From contig DATGQE010000050.1 of assembly GCA_035304345.1 (NCBI GenBank), positions 123,417 to 187,416 of the forward strand: 64,000 bases of DNA, written 5' to 3'. The notes beneath the pieces were generated by a model. That model saw only the letters and a list, made by a program, of their open reading frames with translations. It ran no database searches and had not been told where the DNA came from. Below, in pieces: positions 7,321 to 16,021 of the stretch. Positions within the stretch are counted from its first letter, which is position 1. Each line of letters begins with the position of its first letter. Source of the stretch: IDS-8 sp035304345. Its GTDB lineage: Bacteria > Pseudomonadota > Gammaproteobacteria > Steroidobacterales > Woeseiaceae. Made by a program: the position numbers and the translations under genes.

Positions 7321-8910
7321 ATGGCGCCTGTCCCGCGCGCGCTGGCACCGCTCGTCCTTGCCGTCGTCGTTGCCGCCACCGTCACGACGGCTGCGGATGC
7401 GGCGGAGCGAGTGCTGCGCATCGCGCTCAACACCGACATCCGGGGGACCAACCCCGGCGTGAACCGCGACGCCAATACGGATGCGGTCCTGCATCACGTC
7501 GTGGAGTCCCTGGTGGCCTATGGCGAGGACCTCGAGATCGAACCGGTGCTCGCTTCCGCCTGGGAGGTGCGCGACGCCGGCCGCACCTGGGTGTTCACCC
7601 TCCGCGAGGGGCTCCTGTTCCACAATGGCCGGCCCGTGACCTCGCGGGAAGTACGCTGGAGCTTCGAGCGCTACCTCGATCCTGCCACGCGCTGGCAGTG
7701 CCGGAGCTGGTTCGTGGCCGGCGAAGGCGCCGACGACGGCAGCCCGAGCGTCATCGAGGCGATCGAGACGCCGGACGAGCGGACGGTCATCTTCCGGCTC
7801 GCGGAGCCGAGCACGCTGTTTCTCGATCGCCTGGCGAACGTGCAGTGCGTGCCGGCGGTGCTCCATCCCGAATCGGTCGCGGCCGACGGCAGATGGCTCG
7901 CGCCGGTGGGCACCGGGCCCTGGCGGCTCGCGGAATGGCGGCCGGGCGAGTACGCAGACCTGGTGCGCTTCGAGGAATACCGGCCGCGCGGCGACGGGGT
8001 CGACGGCCTCGCCGGCCGCAAGGAGGCACACGCACACCGCCTGCGCTTCCTCGTCTCGCCGGATCCGGCCGCAACCAAGGCGGCGCTGCTCGCCGGTCAT
8101 ATCGACATTTTCCACAGCATCCCGATGACGGCGATAGAGGATTTCCGGAACGCCGCGACGACCGTCGTCGTGCAGTCCCCCACGCTGAGCTGGTCGGCGC
8201 TTTTGCTCCAGACGCGCGATCCGTTGCTGTCCGACGTGCGCATCCGGCGCGCGATAGCGCATGCCGTCGATCGCCGGATGATCGTCGACTTCAATACCAA
8301 CGGATACGCGAGCGTGAATTCCTCGGCGGTCCCGGTGAGCGCCTCCGCGCACACGGCGGTGCACGACGAGTGGTACGCGCCCGACGTCGAAGCGGCCCGC
8401 GAGCTCCTGCGGCAGGCGGGTTACGACGGCGAGCCGGTGCGCATCCAGGCCAACCGCAAGTACGACAACATGTACGCCAACGCGGTCGTGATCCAGGCGA
8501 TGCTGCACGCGGCAGGGATGAACGCGCACATAGACGTGATGGACTGGGCGGCCCAGCTCGCGAACTACTATTCCGGCAACTTCCAGCTGTCAAGCTTCAG
8601 CTTTACCGCACAGGCGACGCCGCTCCTTCGCTACCTGAAGCTGATCGGCAACAAGGACGAACGGCCCGTGTACCTGTGGGAGCAGCCGGAGGCGCAGGCA
8701 CTGCTCTCGCGTGCGATCGCGACTTTCGACGGCGACGAGAAGCGCCGCCTGTACGAGGAACTCCACCTCCTGATGAAGGACCACGTCCCGATCATCGGCC
8801 TCTACAACGCCAACTACGCTGCGGCCGTGGGCCGGGACATCGAGGGATACACGCCCTGGCCGCTGATGATTCCGCGCCTGTGGGGCGTGCGCAAGGCGAG
8901 CTGGGACTGA
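7321..8910 (+). CDS. ABC transporter substrate-binding protein, peptide/nickel (family 5) type
   Basis: The 529-residue protein begins with a signal peptide ending around TTAADAA. It continues with the layout of DppA/OppA-type binding proteins: a lobe with LRIALNTDIRG, then LVAYGEDLEIEPVLASAWEV and TFTLREGLLFHNGRPVTSREV-like segments, and a C-terminal region with FSFTAQATPLLRYLKL. It would capture a small peptide or similar solute in the periplasm and deliver it to the permeases encoded next. A GGGGGG ribosome site precedes the ATG, and it starts a tightly packed operon with two permeases, a fused ATPase and a hydrolase. Family members bind varied ligands, including peptides, nickel, glutathione and opines, so the substrate cannot be read from sequence. 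Confidence 0.9.
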   Translation: MAPVPRALAPLVLAVVVAATVTTAADAAERVLRIALNTDIRGTNPGVNRDANTDAVLHHVVESLVAYGEDLEIEPVLASAWEVRDAGRTWVFTLREGLLFHNGRPVTSREVRWSFERYLDPATRWQCRSWFVAGEGADDGSPSVIEAIETPDERTVIFRLAEPSTLFLDRLANVQCVPAVLHPESVAADGRWLAPVGTGPWRLAEWRPGEYADLVRFEEYRPRGDGVDGLAGRKEAHAHRLRFLVSPDPAATKAALLAGHIDIFHSIPMTAIEDFRNAATTVVVQSPTLSWSALLLQTRDPLLSDVRIRRAIAHAVDRRMIVDFNTNGYASVNSSAVPVSASAHTAVHDEWYAPDVEAARELLRQAGYDGEPVRIQANRKYDNMYANAVVIQAMLHAAGMNAHIDVMDWAAQLANYYSGNFQLSSFSFTAQATPLLRYLKLIGNKDERPVYLWEQPEAQALLSRAIATFDGDEKRRLYEELHLLMKDHVPIIGLYNANYAAAVGRDIEGYTPWPLMIPRLWGVRKASWD

Positions 8911-8937
8911 CTTTTCCGGGCGGGGCGGCAGAAGCGG

Positions 8938-9879
8938 GTGCTCACGTACACGTTCAAGCGGCTCCTGATGACCGTGCCGACCCTGGTGATCGTGGCGATG
9001 CTCGTGTTCGCCCTGATGCGCCTCGTCCCCGGCGATCCGGCGGCGGTCATGGTCGGCGATCTCGCGGACCCGCACGTCCTGGAAGAAGTCCGCCGCAACC
9101 TCGCGCTCGACGAGCCGCTGCTCGTGCAGTTCGGAACCTGGCTCGGCAATCTCGCCAAGGGCGACCTCGGCCATTCGATCATGACCGGCGAGCCGGTCCT
9201 GGAGGCGATGCTGCGCCGCTTCGGCGTCACCGCGCAGGTCGTCCTGTTCTCGATCGTGCTGGCGGTGCTGGTCGCCATACCCGCCGGGCTGCTCGCCGCC
9301 TGGCGCCAGAACACCCGCCTCGACCTCGCCATGATGTTCGCCGTGATCCTGTGCGTGTCCGTGCCGAGCTTCTGGATGGGAATACTCCTGATTCTCCTGT
9401 TCGGCGTGCAGCTCGGCTGGCTGCCGACGATCGGCTACGTGTCGATCACGGAGGACTTCGCCGCCGGCATCCGCTACCTGGCGCTGCCGGTGCTGGCACT
9501 GCTGCTCGGCGAGATGGCCAGCCTGACCAGGATGATGCGCTCGAGCACGCTCGAGGTCCTGCGACTCGAGTACATCACGCACGCGCGTGCCAAGGGCCTG
9601 CCCGAGCACCTGGTGCTCCTGCGCCACGCGCTGCCGAACGCCTTCGCCCCGGTGCTCACGTTGCTCGGCCTGATGCTGGGCAGCCTGCTCGGAGGCGCGG
9701 TCGTCATCGAGACCGTGTTCACGCTGCCCGGGCTCGGGCGTTTCCTCGTCGATGGCATCTACGCGCGCGACTACCCCGTCGTGCAGGGCACACTGCTGCT
9801 GGTCGCCGGGCTTTACGTGCTTGCGAACCTGGTCGTCGACGTCCTCTATCCCCTGTTCGATCCGCGGGTACGGCTGTGA
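8938..9879 (+). CDS. ABC transporter permease, DppB/OppB type
   Basis: This 313-residue inner-membrane permease begins at a GTG and has the N-terminal segment TFKRLLMTVPTLVIVAMLVFAL typical of DppB proteins. Six transmembrane helices follow, with a cytoplasmic coupling motif near EVLRLEYITHARAKGLPE. It forms half of the translocation channel with the next permease. The stop overlaps the next start by four bases (GTGA), which indicates translational coupling. Confidence 0.92.
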   Translation: MLTYTFKRLLMTVPTLVIVAMLVFALMRLVPGDPAAVMVGDLADPHVLEEVRRNLALDEPLLVQFGTWLGNLAKGDLGHSIMTGEPVLEAMLRRFGVTAQVVLFSIVLAVLVAIPAGLLAAWRQNTRLDLAMMFAVILCVSVPSFWMGILLILLFGVQLGWLPTIGYVSITEDFAAGIRYLALPVLALLLGEMASLTRMMRSSTLEVLRLEYITHARAKGLPEHLVLLRHALPNAFAPVLTLLGLMLGSLLGGAVVIETVFTLPGLGRFLVDGIYARDYPVVQGTLLLVAGLYVLANLVVDVLYPLFDPRVRL

Positions 9880-10715
9880 GGCGCCGCAGGGAGAGCTTCG
9901 CGTGGCTCGCGCGGCCGAACGCGGTGGTCGGCCTGTCGCTGCTCGGCGTCATCGGCTTGCTCGCGATCATCGGCGCAGCGGCGACCCCTTACGATCCGCT
10001 GGTGCTGAGCTACGAGGACCGTCTCGAGGCCCCTTCGCGCGAGCACTGGCTGGGCACGGACCAGTTCGGGCGCGACACGTTCAGTCGTCTTGCCGTGGCG
10101 GCGGGCACGAGCCTCACGGTCAGCGTCCTCACGGTCGCTTTTGCGCTCGTCACGGGAACGCTGGTCGGCGCCGTTGCCGGATACGTCGGCGGCTGGTGCG
10201 ACCGGATCGTGATGATGCTGGTGGAGGCGCTGATGGCCTTCCCGGGCATCCTGCTCGCCCTCGGCATCATGGCCGTCATCGGTCCGCGCCGCTACGGCGT
10301 CGTGCTGGCCCTCGGCCTCGCCTATGCCCCGAACGTCGTGCGCGTAGTGCGCGGCGTGGTCCTGTCGGTGCGCGAGAAAGAGTTCGTCGAGGCCTCGCGC
10401 GCGCTCGGCAACTCCGGTGCATACACCGTGTTGAGCCACGTCGTGCCGGCGTGCATCTCTCCGCTCACGGTGATCGGCACGGCGATGTTCGGTGGCGCGC
10501 TGCTCACCGAGAGTGCACTGAGCTTCCTGGGGCTCGGCGTTCCGCCGCCGGCCCCCACCTGGGGCGGGATGCTGTCGGACGCCACCCTGTACATGAGCGT
10601 GGCGCCCTGGCTCAGCGTGTTTCCCGGCCTCGCGATCTCGGCGACGCTGCTCGGCGTGAACCTGTTCGGCGACGCGCTGCGCGACCGCCTGGACCCACGG
10701 ATGCGCGGACTGTGA
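9876..10715 (+). CDS. ABC transporter permease, DppC/OppC type
   Basis: This 279-residue permease starts at the GTG in a GTGA overlap with the preceding gene. It has the DppC pattern: an N-terminal helix, then a periplasmic segment with LGTDQFGRDTFSRL, the family hallmark after the first helix. Four or five more helices follow, with the coupling motif VREKEFVEASRALGNS facing the ATPase. The C-terminus ends in DPRM-type residues (LDPRMRGL). It pairs with the DppB-like permease. The reading frame stays open for two kilobases upstream, but that stretch runs through the binding-protein gene in another frame and is not coding. Confidence 0.92.
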   Translation: MRRRRESFAWLARPNAVVGLSLLGVIGLLAIIGAAATPYDPLVLSYEDRLEAPSREHWLGTDQFGRDTFSRLAVAAGTSLTVSVLTVAFALVTGTLVGAVAGYVGGWCDRIVMMLVEALMAFPGILLALGIMAVIGPRRYGVVLALGLAYAPNVVRVVRGVVLSVREKEFVEASRALGNSGAYTVLSHVVPACISPLTVIGTAMFGGALLTESALSFLGLGVPPPAPTWGGMLSDATLYMSVAPWLSVFPGLAISATLLGVNLFGDALRDRLDPRMRGL

Positions 10716-12517
10716 GCGGCGTGGCTGCGATCCCGGCACAGGCCGCCGCCACTCTCCCGGTGCTGGCAATCGACGGGCTCACCGTGCGCTTCGGACGTTC
10801 CGCGCCGGCGATCGAGCGCGCCGACCTGGAGATCCGGGCGGGCGAGGTGCACGGGCTCGTCGGCGAATCCGGCTCGGGGAAGACCATGCTCGCGCGCGCC
10901 GTGCTCCGCCTGCTGCCGCCCGGCGCTGCGGTCAGCGCCGGCTCGATACGCTTCCAGGGACAGGAGCTCACGACGCTGCCGGACGCCGCCATGCGCAAGC
11001 TGCGCGGCCCGCGGATCGGCATGGTGTTCCAGGAACCGATGATGTCGCTGAATCCTGCGCTCAGGATCGGTGCCCAGATGGCGGAGGCCATGCGGCTGCA
11101 CACGACACTCGGCGGCGACGAGATCCGGCGCCGCAGCCTGGAAATGCTCGAACGGGTGCGCATGCCCGACCCTGAACGCTGCCTCGCGAGCTATCCGCAC
11201 GAGTTCTCCGGCGGCATGCGGCAGAGAATCATGCTCGCGTCCGTGCTCATGCTGCGTCCCGCGTTGCTCCTCGCGGACGAGCCAACCACGGCGCTCGACG
11301 TGCTCATACAGCAGGAAGTGATCGAGATCATGCTGGAGATCGTGCGGGACTTCGGCACCGCGGTGCTGCTGATTACGCACGATCTCGGCCTCGTCGCGCG
11401 GTATGCCGGGCGAATGACGGTCATGCGCAAGGGAACGATCGTCGAGACGGGGGAGGTGGAGCGCATCATGTCCGCGCCACGCGAACCGTACACGCGATCG
11501 TTGATCGCCGCCTTGCCCGGCCGCCGTGCGGGGACGGGCGGGACGATCGGGGGAAACCCGCTGGTTTCGGTGCGCAACCTGTCGGTCAGCTTCACGAAGC
11601 CGGCGCGCCTGCCGTGGCGCAAGCCGACCCGCTTCAAGGCACTCGACGACATCTCCTTCGACGTGATGCGCAACGAGACCCTGGCGGTAGTTGGCGAATC
11701 GGGATCGGGAAAAACGACTCTCGGCCGCGCTCTTCTCAAGCTCGGGCCGGCCGTCGAAGGCCGGATCCTCCTCGACGGGCAGGACATTGCCGGCGTGCGT
11801 GGAGACGAGGAGCGCCGGATGCGGCGCCGGATGCAGGTCGTGTTCCAGGATCCTTACGCGTCGCTGGATCCGCGCCAGACCATCGGACGTATCGTGGCGG
11901 AAGGGTTACGCCACGTGCCGGGCGTCGGCCGTGCGGAGCGGCGGGAGAAGGTCGCGGCCGCCTTGTCGGAGGTCGGCATCGACCCGGCGTGGTCGGACCG
12001 CTACCCGCACGAGCTCTCGGGCGGGCAGAGGCAGCGCGTCGGAATCGCCCGGGCGATCGTGACGGAGCCGGAGCTCGTCATTGCCGACGAGGCCGTCTCG
12101 GCGCTGGACCTGACGGTCCAGGCGCAGGTCCTCGACCTGCTGCAACGCCTCAAGGGCCGCATCGGCTTCAGCTGCCTGTTCATTACCCACGATCTGGGCG
12201 TGGTCGAGCAGGTCGCCGACCGTATCCTGGTGCTCTACCGCGGGCGCATCGTGGAGATCGGGATGCGCGACGCTGTGCTCGACGCGCCGCACCACCCCTA
12301 TACCTGCGCGCTGCTGAATGCGGTGCCCAGCCTGGTACCCACCGGCTCCGGAGGCTGTGCACTGAGGGAGCGGCACTGCGAGCCGCCGCCACCGCCGCCC
12401 GGGCTGGTCGAGGACCCGCACTGGCGGGGAGATGACGACGGCGTCGGCCGGACGTTCTTCGAGATTGCCCCGGGGCATCTCGTCGCCTATGGCTCGAGCC
12501 GGGACCGGGAGACCTGA
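10712..12517 (+). CDS. Fused double ATPase of the peptide-type ABC importer (DppD-DppF fusion)
   Basis: The 601-residue protein holds two complete ABC ATPase domains. The first has Walker A GESGSGKT at 51-58, signature FSGGMRQR at about 165 and Walker B LLLADEPTTALD. The second has GESGSGKT at about 328-335, LSGGQRQR at about 435 and LVIADEAVSALD. Each half ends with the oligopeptide-type C-terminal extension (YTRSLIAALPG; YTCALLNAVPS). In classical systems these are two genes (DppD and DppF); fused forms are known from other proteobacteria. The GTG start overlaps the previous stop by four bases. In the second Walker B region the residue after DE is Ala instead of Pro, a small change that keeps the catalytic Glu. 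Confidence 0.93.
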   Translation: MSGVAAIPAQAAATLPVLAIDGLTVRFGRSAPAIERADLEIRAGEVHGLVGESGSGKTMLARAVLRLLPPGAAVSAGSIRFQGQELTTLPDAAMRKLRGPRIGMVFQEPMMSLNPALRIGAQMAEAMRLHTTLGGDEIRRRSLEMLERVRMPDPERCLASYPHEFSGGMRQRIMLASVLMLRPALLLADEPTTALDVLIQQEVIEIMLEIVRDFGTAVLLITHDLGLVARYAGRMTVMRKGTIVETGEVERIMSAPREPYTRSLIAALPGRRAGTGGTIGGNPLVSVRNLSVSFTKPARLPWRKPTRFKALDDISFDVMRNETLAVVGESGSGKTTLGRALLKLGPAVEGRILLDGQDIAGVRGDEERRMRRRMQVVFQDPYASLDPRQTIGRIVAEGLRHVPGVGRAERREKVAAALSEVGIDPAWSDRYPHELSGGQRQRVGIARAIVTEPELVIADEAVSALDLTVQAQVLDLLQRLKGRIGFSCLFITHDLGVVEQVADRILVLYRGRIVEIGMRDAVLDAPHHPYTCALLNAVPSLVPTGSGGCALRERHCEPPPPPPGLVEDPHWRGDDDGVGRTFFEIAPGHLVAYGSSRDRET

Positions 12518-12518
12518 G

Positions 12519-13370
12519 ATGAGCGTACACGAGGAAAAACAGAAGGGAATCGAGCAGATGTACTTCCGCGGGCACACGACCGTGTTCGCGTCCCGCACGG
12601 ACCCGCGATTCCCGTATGCCCTGTTCGTGCCCCACCGGTTCGACCGGATCGGGCCAGGGCGCACTAGGCTGCTGGTCGCGGTGCACGGCACCGGCCGCAC
12701 GCACCTGCTGTACCGCGACCTGTTCGCCGAATTCGCCGATTATCACGACTGTATCGTGATCGCGCCCCTGTTTCCCGCCAACGTGCTCGGAGACGGCAAC
12801 CTGCACGGCTACAAGTTCATCGAGGAGTCGGGGATCCGGTACGACCGGATCATGCTCGGCATCATCGACGAGGTGGCGGAACGATTCGGGCTTGCCGCGG
12901 ACAGGGTGCTGATGTTCGGGTTCTCCGGCGGTGCGCATTTCACGCACCGATTCACCATCCTGCACCCGGGCCGCATCGAGGCGGCCTCGATCGCCGCACC
13001 GGGGTCCGTCACCCTGCTCGATCCCGCGCGGCCCTGGTGGACGGGCATCGCAGACGTGAACGAAAGGTTCGGCATACGCATCGCGGGGCACGAGTACCGC
13101 AATCTCGCGTTGCATTTCGTCGTCGGCACGGCCGACCTGGAGACCTGGGAGATCACGTTCAACGAATCCGATCGCTACTACATGCCGGGAGCCAACGATG
13201 CCGGCCGTACCCGCATCGACCGCATCCGTGCGCTGGCGGATTCGTTCCGCCGGGCGGGTGCCAGGGTCCGGCTGGATACCGTGCCGGGAGTGGCTCACGA
13301 CGTGGCACCGCTGGCGCTCCATGCCCGGCAATTCTTCCACGACGTGATTGCCGGCGATTTCGATCCCTGA
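12519..13370 (+). CDS. Alpha/beta-hydrolase fold protein in the importer operon
   Basis: This 283-residue protein starts at an ATG one base after the ATPase stop, so it belongs to the same transcript. The nucleophile elbow GFSGG places the catalytic serine at 136. The oxyanion region is VAVHGTGRTHLLY at about 54-66, and a C-terminal GVAHDVAP supplies the likely catalytic histidine. There is no signal peptide, so it is cytoplasmic. Serine hydrolases of this shape act on esters or amides. In this place the natural idea is that it opens or trims the compound imported by the ABC transporter, but that is inference. It resembles poorly characterised esterase-like proteins rather than a named family. 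Confidence 0.8.
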   Translation: MSVHEEKQKGIEQMYFRGHTTVFASRTDPRFPYALFVPHRFDRIGPGRTRLLVAVHGTGRTHLLYRDLFAEFADYHDCIVIAPLFPANVLGDGNLHGYKFIEESGIRYDRIMLGIIDEVAERFGLAADRVLMFGFSGGAHFTHRFTILHPGRIEAASIAAPGSVTLLDPARPWWTGIADVNERFGIRIAGHEYRNLALHFVVGTADLETWEITFNESDRYYMPGANDAGRTRIDRIRALADSFRRAGARVRLDTVPGVAHDVAPLALHARQFFHDVIAGDFDP

Positions 13371-13378
13371 CGCGCCCG

Positions 13379-14254
13379 TCAGGGCGGGGTGACGACCGGC
13401 GGCCTGCGCTCGCGGTGGATGAGGTAGAGGCCGCTCGCGACGATGACGGTGGCACCGGCGAACACGATCGGCTCCGGCAACTCGCCCCAGATCAGCAGGT
13501 CCAGCCCGAGCGCCCAGAACAGCGCCGAATACTCGAACGGCGCGATCACCGACACCGGTGCGGAGCGAAACGCCTCCGTGATCAGCACCTGGCCCAGGGC
13601 GCCGGTCGCGCCCAGCGCGAACAGCAGCCCGGCGTCGCCCGCGCGCACGCCCTGCCAGTCCGGCAATGCCAGCAGGCCGGCCCCGATCGCGACCATCGCC
13701 ATGAACCAGAACGACATCGCCGCCGTGGAGTCCGTGCGGCCGAGGACGCGGACGGTGATCGCGTTCAACGCGTAAGCCACGGCGGCTGCCAGCACGGCCA
13801 GGGTGCCGAGCCCGATCGTCACCGCCCCCGGACGCAGCACGATGAGCACGCCACTGAAACCGACGAGGATCGCGGCCCAGCGGCGCGGGCCGACCCGTTC
13901 GTTGAGCAGGGGAACGGAAAGCGCGGTGATCAAGAGCGGTGAGACGAAGAACAGCGTGTACGCTTCGGACAGCGGCATGCCGCGGATCGCGTAGATGAAT
14001 CCGGTCAGCATGACGAGCGCCAGCACCCCGCGGAGCAGGTGCCAGGGCCAGCGGATCCGCCAGAGCGTACGGAAGCCGCGATCCCGCCAGTAGATCCACG
14101 CAACGACGAAGGGCAGCGACAGCAGCCCGCGCAGGGCCGCCACCTGCAACGCGGCGTAGCGGCCTGCGAGCTCTTTCATGGTCGCATCCATGAGCGCGAG
14201 GGTGGCCATGGCGAGCAGCATCAGCCCGATGCCTCGAAGATTGCTGCTCTCCAC
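13379..14254 (-). CDS. EamA/DMT-family inner-membrane transporter
   Basis: The 291-residue protein has ten predicted transmembrane helices in two EamA repeats. The first begins at GIGLMLLAMATLALMDATMKE and the second near GLGTLAVLAAAVAYALNAI. Drug/metabolite transporters of this family export amino acids, metabolites or drugs. The GTG start has GGAGG four bases upstream. The gene converges on the hydrolase gene with only eight bases between stops. It could export a product of the neighbouring pathway or be unrelated. Confidence 0.88.
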   Translation of the reverse strand: MESSNLRGIGLMLLAMATLALMDATMKELAGRYAALQVAALRGLLSLPFVVAWIYWRDRGFRTLWRIRWPWHLLRGVLALVMLTGFIYAIRGMPLSEAYTLFFVSPLLITALSVPLLNERVGPRRWAAILVGFSGVLIVLRPGAVTIGLGTLAVLAAAVAYALNAITVRVLGRTDSTAAMSFWFMAMVAIGAGLLALPDWQGVRAGDAGLLFALGATGALGQVLITEAFRSAPVSVIAPFEYSALFWALGLDLLIWGELPEPIVFAGATVIVASGLYLIHRERRPPVVTPP

Positions 14255-14383
14255 CGGTCCTCCGGTTCCGTCGCGCGAAGCGGCGTATCATAACGGAGTC
14301 CCGCCCCGCGCTTGCAGCGTCGAATGCGGCCGCGGCCTGACGACCGCGTCGCGACCTGCCCACGGGCTCCCCGAGGAGGATGC

Positions 14384-14875
14384 ATGCCCGCGATCCACCG
14401 GATCTCGCCCTGCCTCTGGTTCGATCGCCAGGCGGAGGAAGCCGCGCGGTTCTATACCTCGGTCTTCCCGAACTCCCGCATCACCGCGATCCTGCGCTAC
14501 GGCGAAGCGGGCAAAGAGATCCACGGCCGGCCCGCCGGGTCGGTGATGACCGTCGCGTTCGAGCTCGACGGCACGCCGTTCACCGCGTTGAACGGTGGCC
14601 CGGTGTTCCGGTTCACCGAGGCCGTGTCCTTCGAGGTGAGCTGCGAAGACCAGGGCGAGGTCGACCGGTACTGGGATGCGCTCGGCGCCGGCGGCGTGCA
14701 CCAGCACTGCGGATGGCTGAGCGATCGCTACGGGCTTTCCTGGCAGGTGGTGCCGCGCGAGCTCGCGGACCTCCTCGATGATCCCGACCCGCGCAAGGTC
14801 GAGCGCGTGATGGAGGCGCTGCTCGCGATGAAGAAGCTCGATCTCGCCGCGCTGCGGGAGGCATACGCGGGCTGA
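14384..14875 (+). CDS. VOC-superfamily protein (PhnB / 3-demethylubiquinone-methyltransferase-like)
   Basis: This 163-residue protein has the PhnB-like glyoxalase fold: ISPCLWFDRQAEEAARFYTSVFPNS at the start, then MTVAFELDGTPFTALNGGP and YGLSWQVVPREL. The VOC fold usually binds a divalent metal; the reaction of this subfamily is not defined. A GAGGAGGA ribosome site lies just before the ATG. It stands alone and converges on a small gene on the other strand. Confidence 0.85.
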   Translation: MPAIHRISPCLWFDRQAEEAARFYTSVFPNSRITAILRYGEAGKEIHGRPAGSVMTVAFELDGTPFTALNGGPVFRFTEAVSFEVSCEDQGEVDRYWDALGAGGVHQHCGWLSDRYGLSWQVVPRELADLLDDPDPRKVERVMEALLAMKKLDLAALREAYAG

Positions 14876-14880
14876 GCGAA

Positions 14881-14926
14881 ACCCGGCGCGCGAGGGCACC
14901 GGAGAGCCCGGCACTCGCGCCGGGTT
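14881..14926. terminator. Imperfect hairpin between convergent genes
   Basis: ACCCGGCGCGCGAG (14881-14894) pairs with CTCGCGCCGGGTT (14914-14926) apart from a two-base bulge. It lies between the stops of two convergent genes (14875 and 14946). There is no T-run on either side, so rho-independent function is uncertain. Confidence 0.4.
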
Positions 14927-14945
14927 CACCGGCGCCGGCCGGTGG

Positions 14946-15134
14946 TCAGTGGCGGGCGCGGGATTTGCCTTTTTCCTCCGCACTCCTGGCGGTACGCAGC
15001 TCTTCCTCGCCCATCTCGCGGGCACGCCTGGCGCGGTCCGATTCGGTCGTCTTCTTCACGCTTTCCTTGACGTTCTTCCGGTAACGGCGATCCGATTCAC
15101 GATCGCCCTCTCCGCCTGTCGCTTTGCGAGCCAT
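14946..15134 (-). CDS. Small, highly charged hydrophilic protein, unknown function
   Basis: The ORF encodes 62 residues beginning MARKATGGEGDRESDRRY, with AGGAGG eight bases before the ATG. That strong ribosome site chose this start over one 54 bases upstream. Lys, Arg and Glu dominate, there is no hydrophobic core, and the protein is probably disordered or a single charged helix. Small proteins with a similar GGEGDRES(A/D)RRY opening are common in proteobacteria and are sometimes grouped with stress-related hydrophilic proteins, but I know of no defined role. No operon partner is apparent. Confidence 0.65.
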   Translation of the reverse strand: MARKATGGEGDRESDRRYRKNVKESVKKTTESDRARRAREMGEEELRTARSAEEKGKSRARH

Positions 15135-15270
15135 CGGGATTCCTCCTGTCCGTGGGATGAGCACTCCATGATGCAAGCCCCGTGCCACCGGGCGCGGAAG
15201 GCCGCGGAATGCGCGTCGGACGGCGACCCGCTGCTAGAATGCCCGTGACCTTTGGTTGCCGGATGCCGTG

Positions 15271-15903
15271 ATGTCGTTCATCGATGAGGACATTGAAAGC
15301 TACTCATTCGCGCATACGCGGGCGGAGCCGCCCGACTTGCAGGCGCTCGCCGAGAAAACGACCCGGGAAATGCCGAACCCGGGGATGCTCACCGGGCGCG
15401 TGGAAGGCCGGCTGTTGAAGCTGATCGCGGCGCTCGTGCAGCCCCGGTTCGTGCTGGAAGTCGGGACGTTCACCGGCTACTCGGCGCTGTCGCTGGCCGA
15501 AGGCGCTCCCGAGGACGCGAAGATCGTCACCTGCGAGATCGATCCCGCGGCGCGCGAGGTCGCCCAGGCCGCCTTCGACGCAAGCCCTTTCGGGCACAAG
15601 ATCGAGATTCGCATGGGGCCTGCGCTCGAGACCATCGCGGGTCTCGAGCGCGAGATCGACCTCGCCTTCATCGACGCCGACAAGGAACGCTATCCCGACT
15701 ACTACGAAGCGATCCTCGCGCGCACGCGACCGGGCGGCGTCCTCGTGCTGGACAACATGCTCTGGTCCGGGAAAGTGCTGCGCCCGCGCGACGCGACCTC
15801 GCGCACGCTCCATGCCCTGAATGAGGCCATTGCCGGCGACCCGCGCGTCGAGAACGTCCTGCTCACCGTCCGCGACGGCGTGCAGCTCGTCCGCAAGCTG
15901 TAG
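15271..15903 (+). CDS. Class I SAM-dependent O-methyltransferase (caffeoyl-CoA OMT-like)
   Basis: The 210-residue protein belongs to methyltransferase family 3. The SAM-binding loop VLEVGTFTGYSAL and acidic residues in ITCEID-like VTCEIDPAA are followed by AFIDADKERYPDYYE and LVLDNMLWSGKV, which carry the metal ligands of this family. It methylates a hydroxyl group, usually of a catechol-like substrate, using S-adenosylmethionine. I chose the ATG at 15271; TTG at 15256 and GTG at 15268 are also in frame. The gene stands alone. Confidence 0.88.
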   Translation: MSFIDEDIESYSFAHTRAEPPDLQALAEKTTREMPNPGMLTGRVEGRLLKLIAALVQPRFVLEVGTFTGYSALSLAEGAPEDAKIVTCEIDPAAREVAQAAFDASPFGHKIEIRMGPALETIAGLEREIDLAFIDADKERYPDYYEAILARTRPGGVLVLDNMLWSGKVLRPRDATSRTLHALNEAIAGDPRVENVLLTVRDGVQLVRKL

Positions 15904-16021
15904 CCCCCCGGGCTGCAGCCCCCGAAACAAGAGGAGCAAGCAACGAAAGCCCGGCGCAAACCGGCGGATGACGTGCCACAATTCGGCTGAAGAACGACAT
16001 CCATAACGGCGGGTTCGGGGC

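Noticed and set aside
7698..9875. Long upstream extension of the DppC-like permease frame
   Set aside because: The extension passes through the binding protein and DppB genes in another frame; the real start is the GTG at 9876 in a GTGA overlap.
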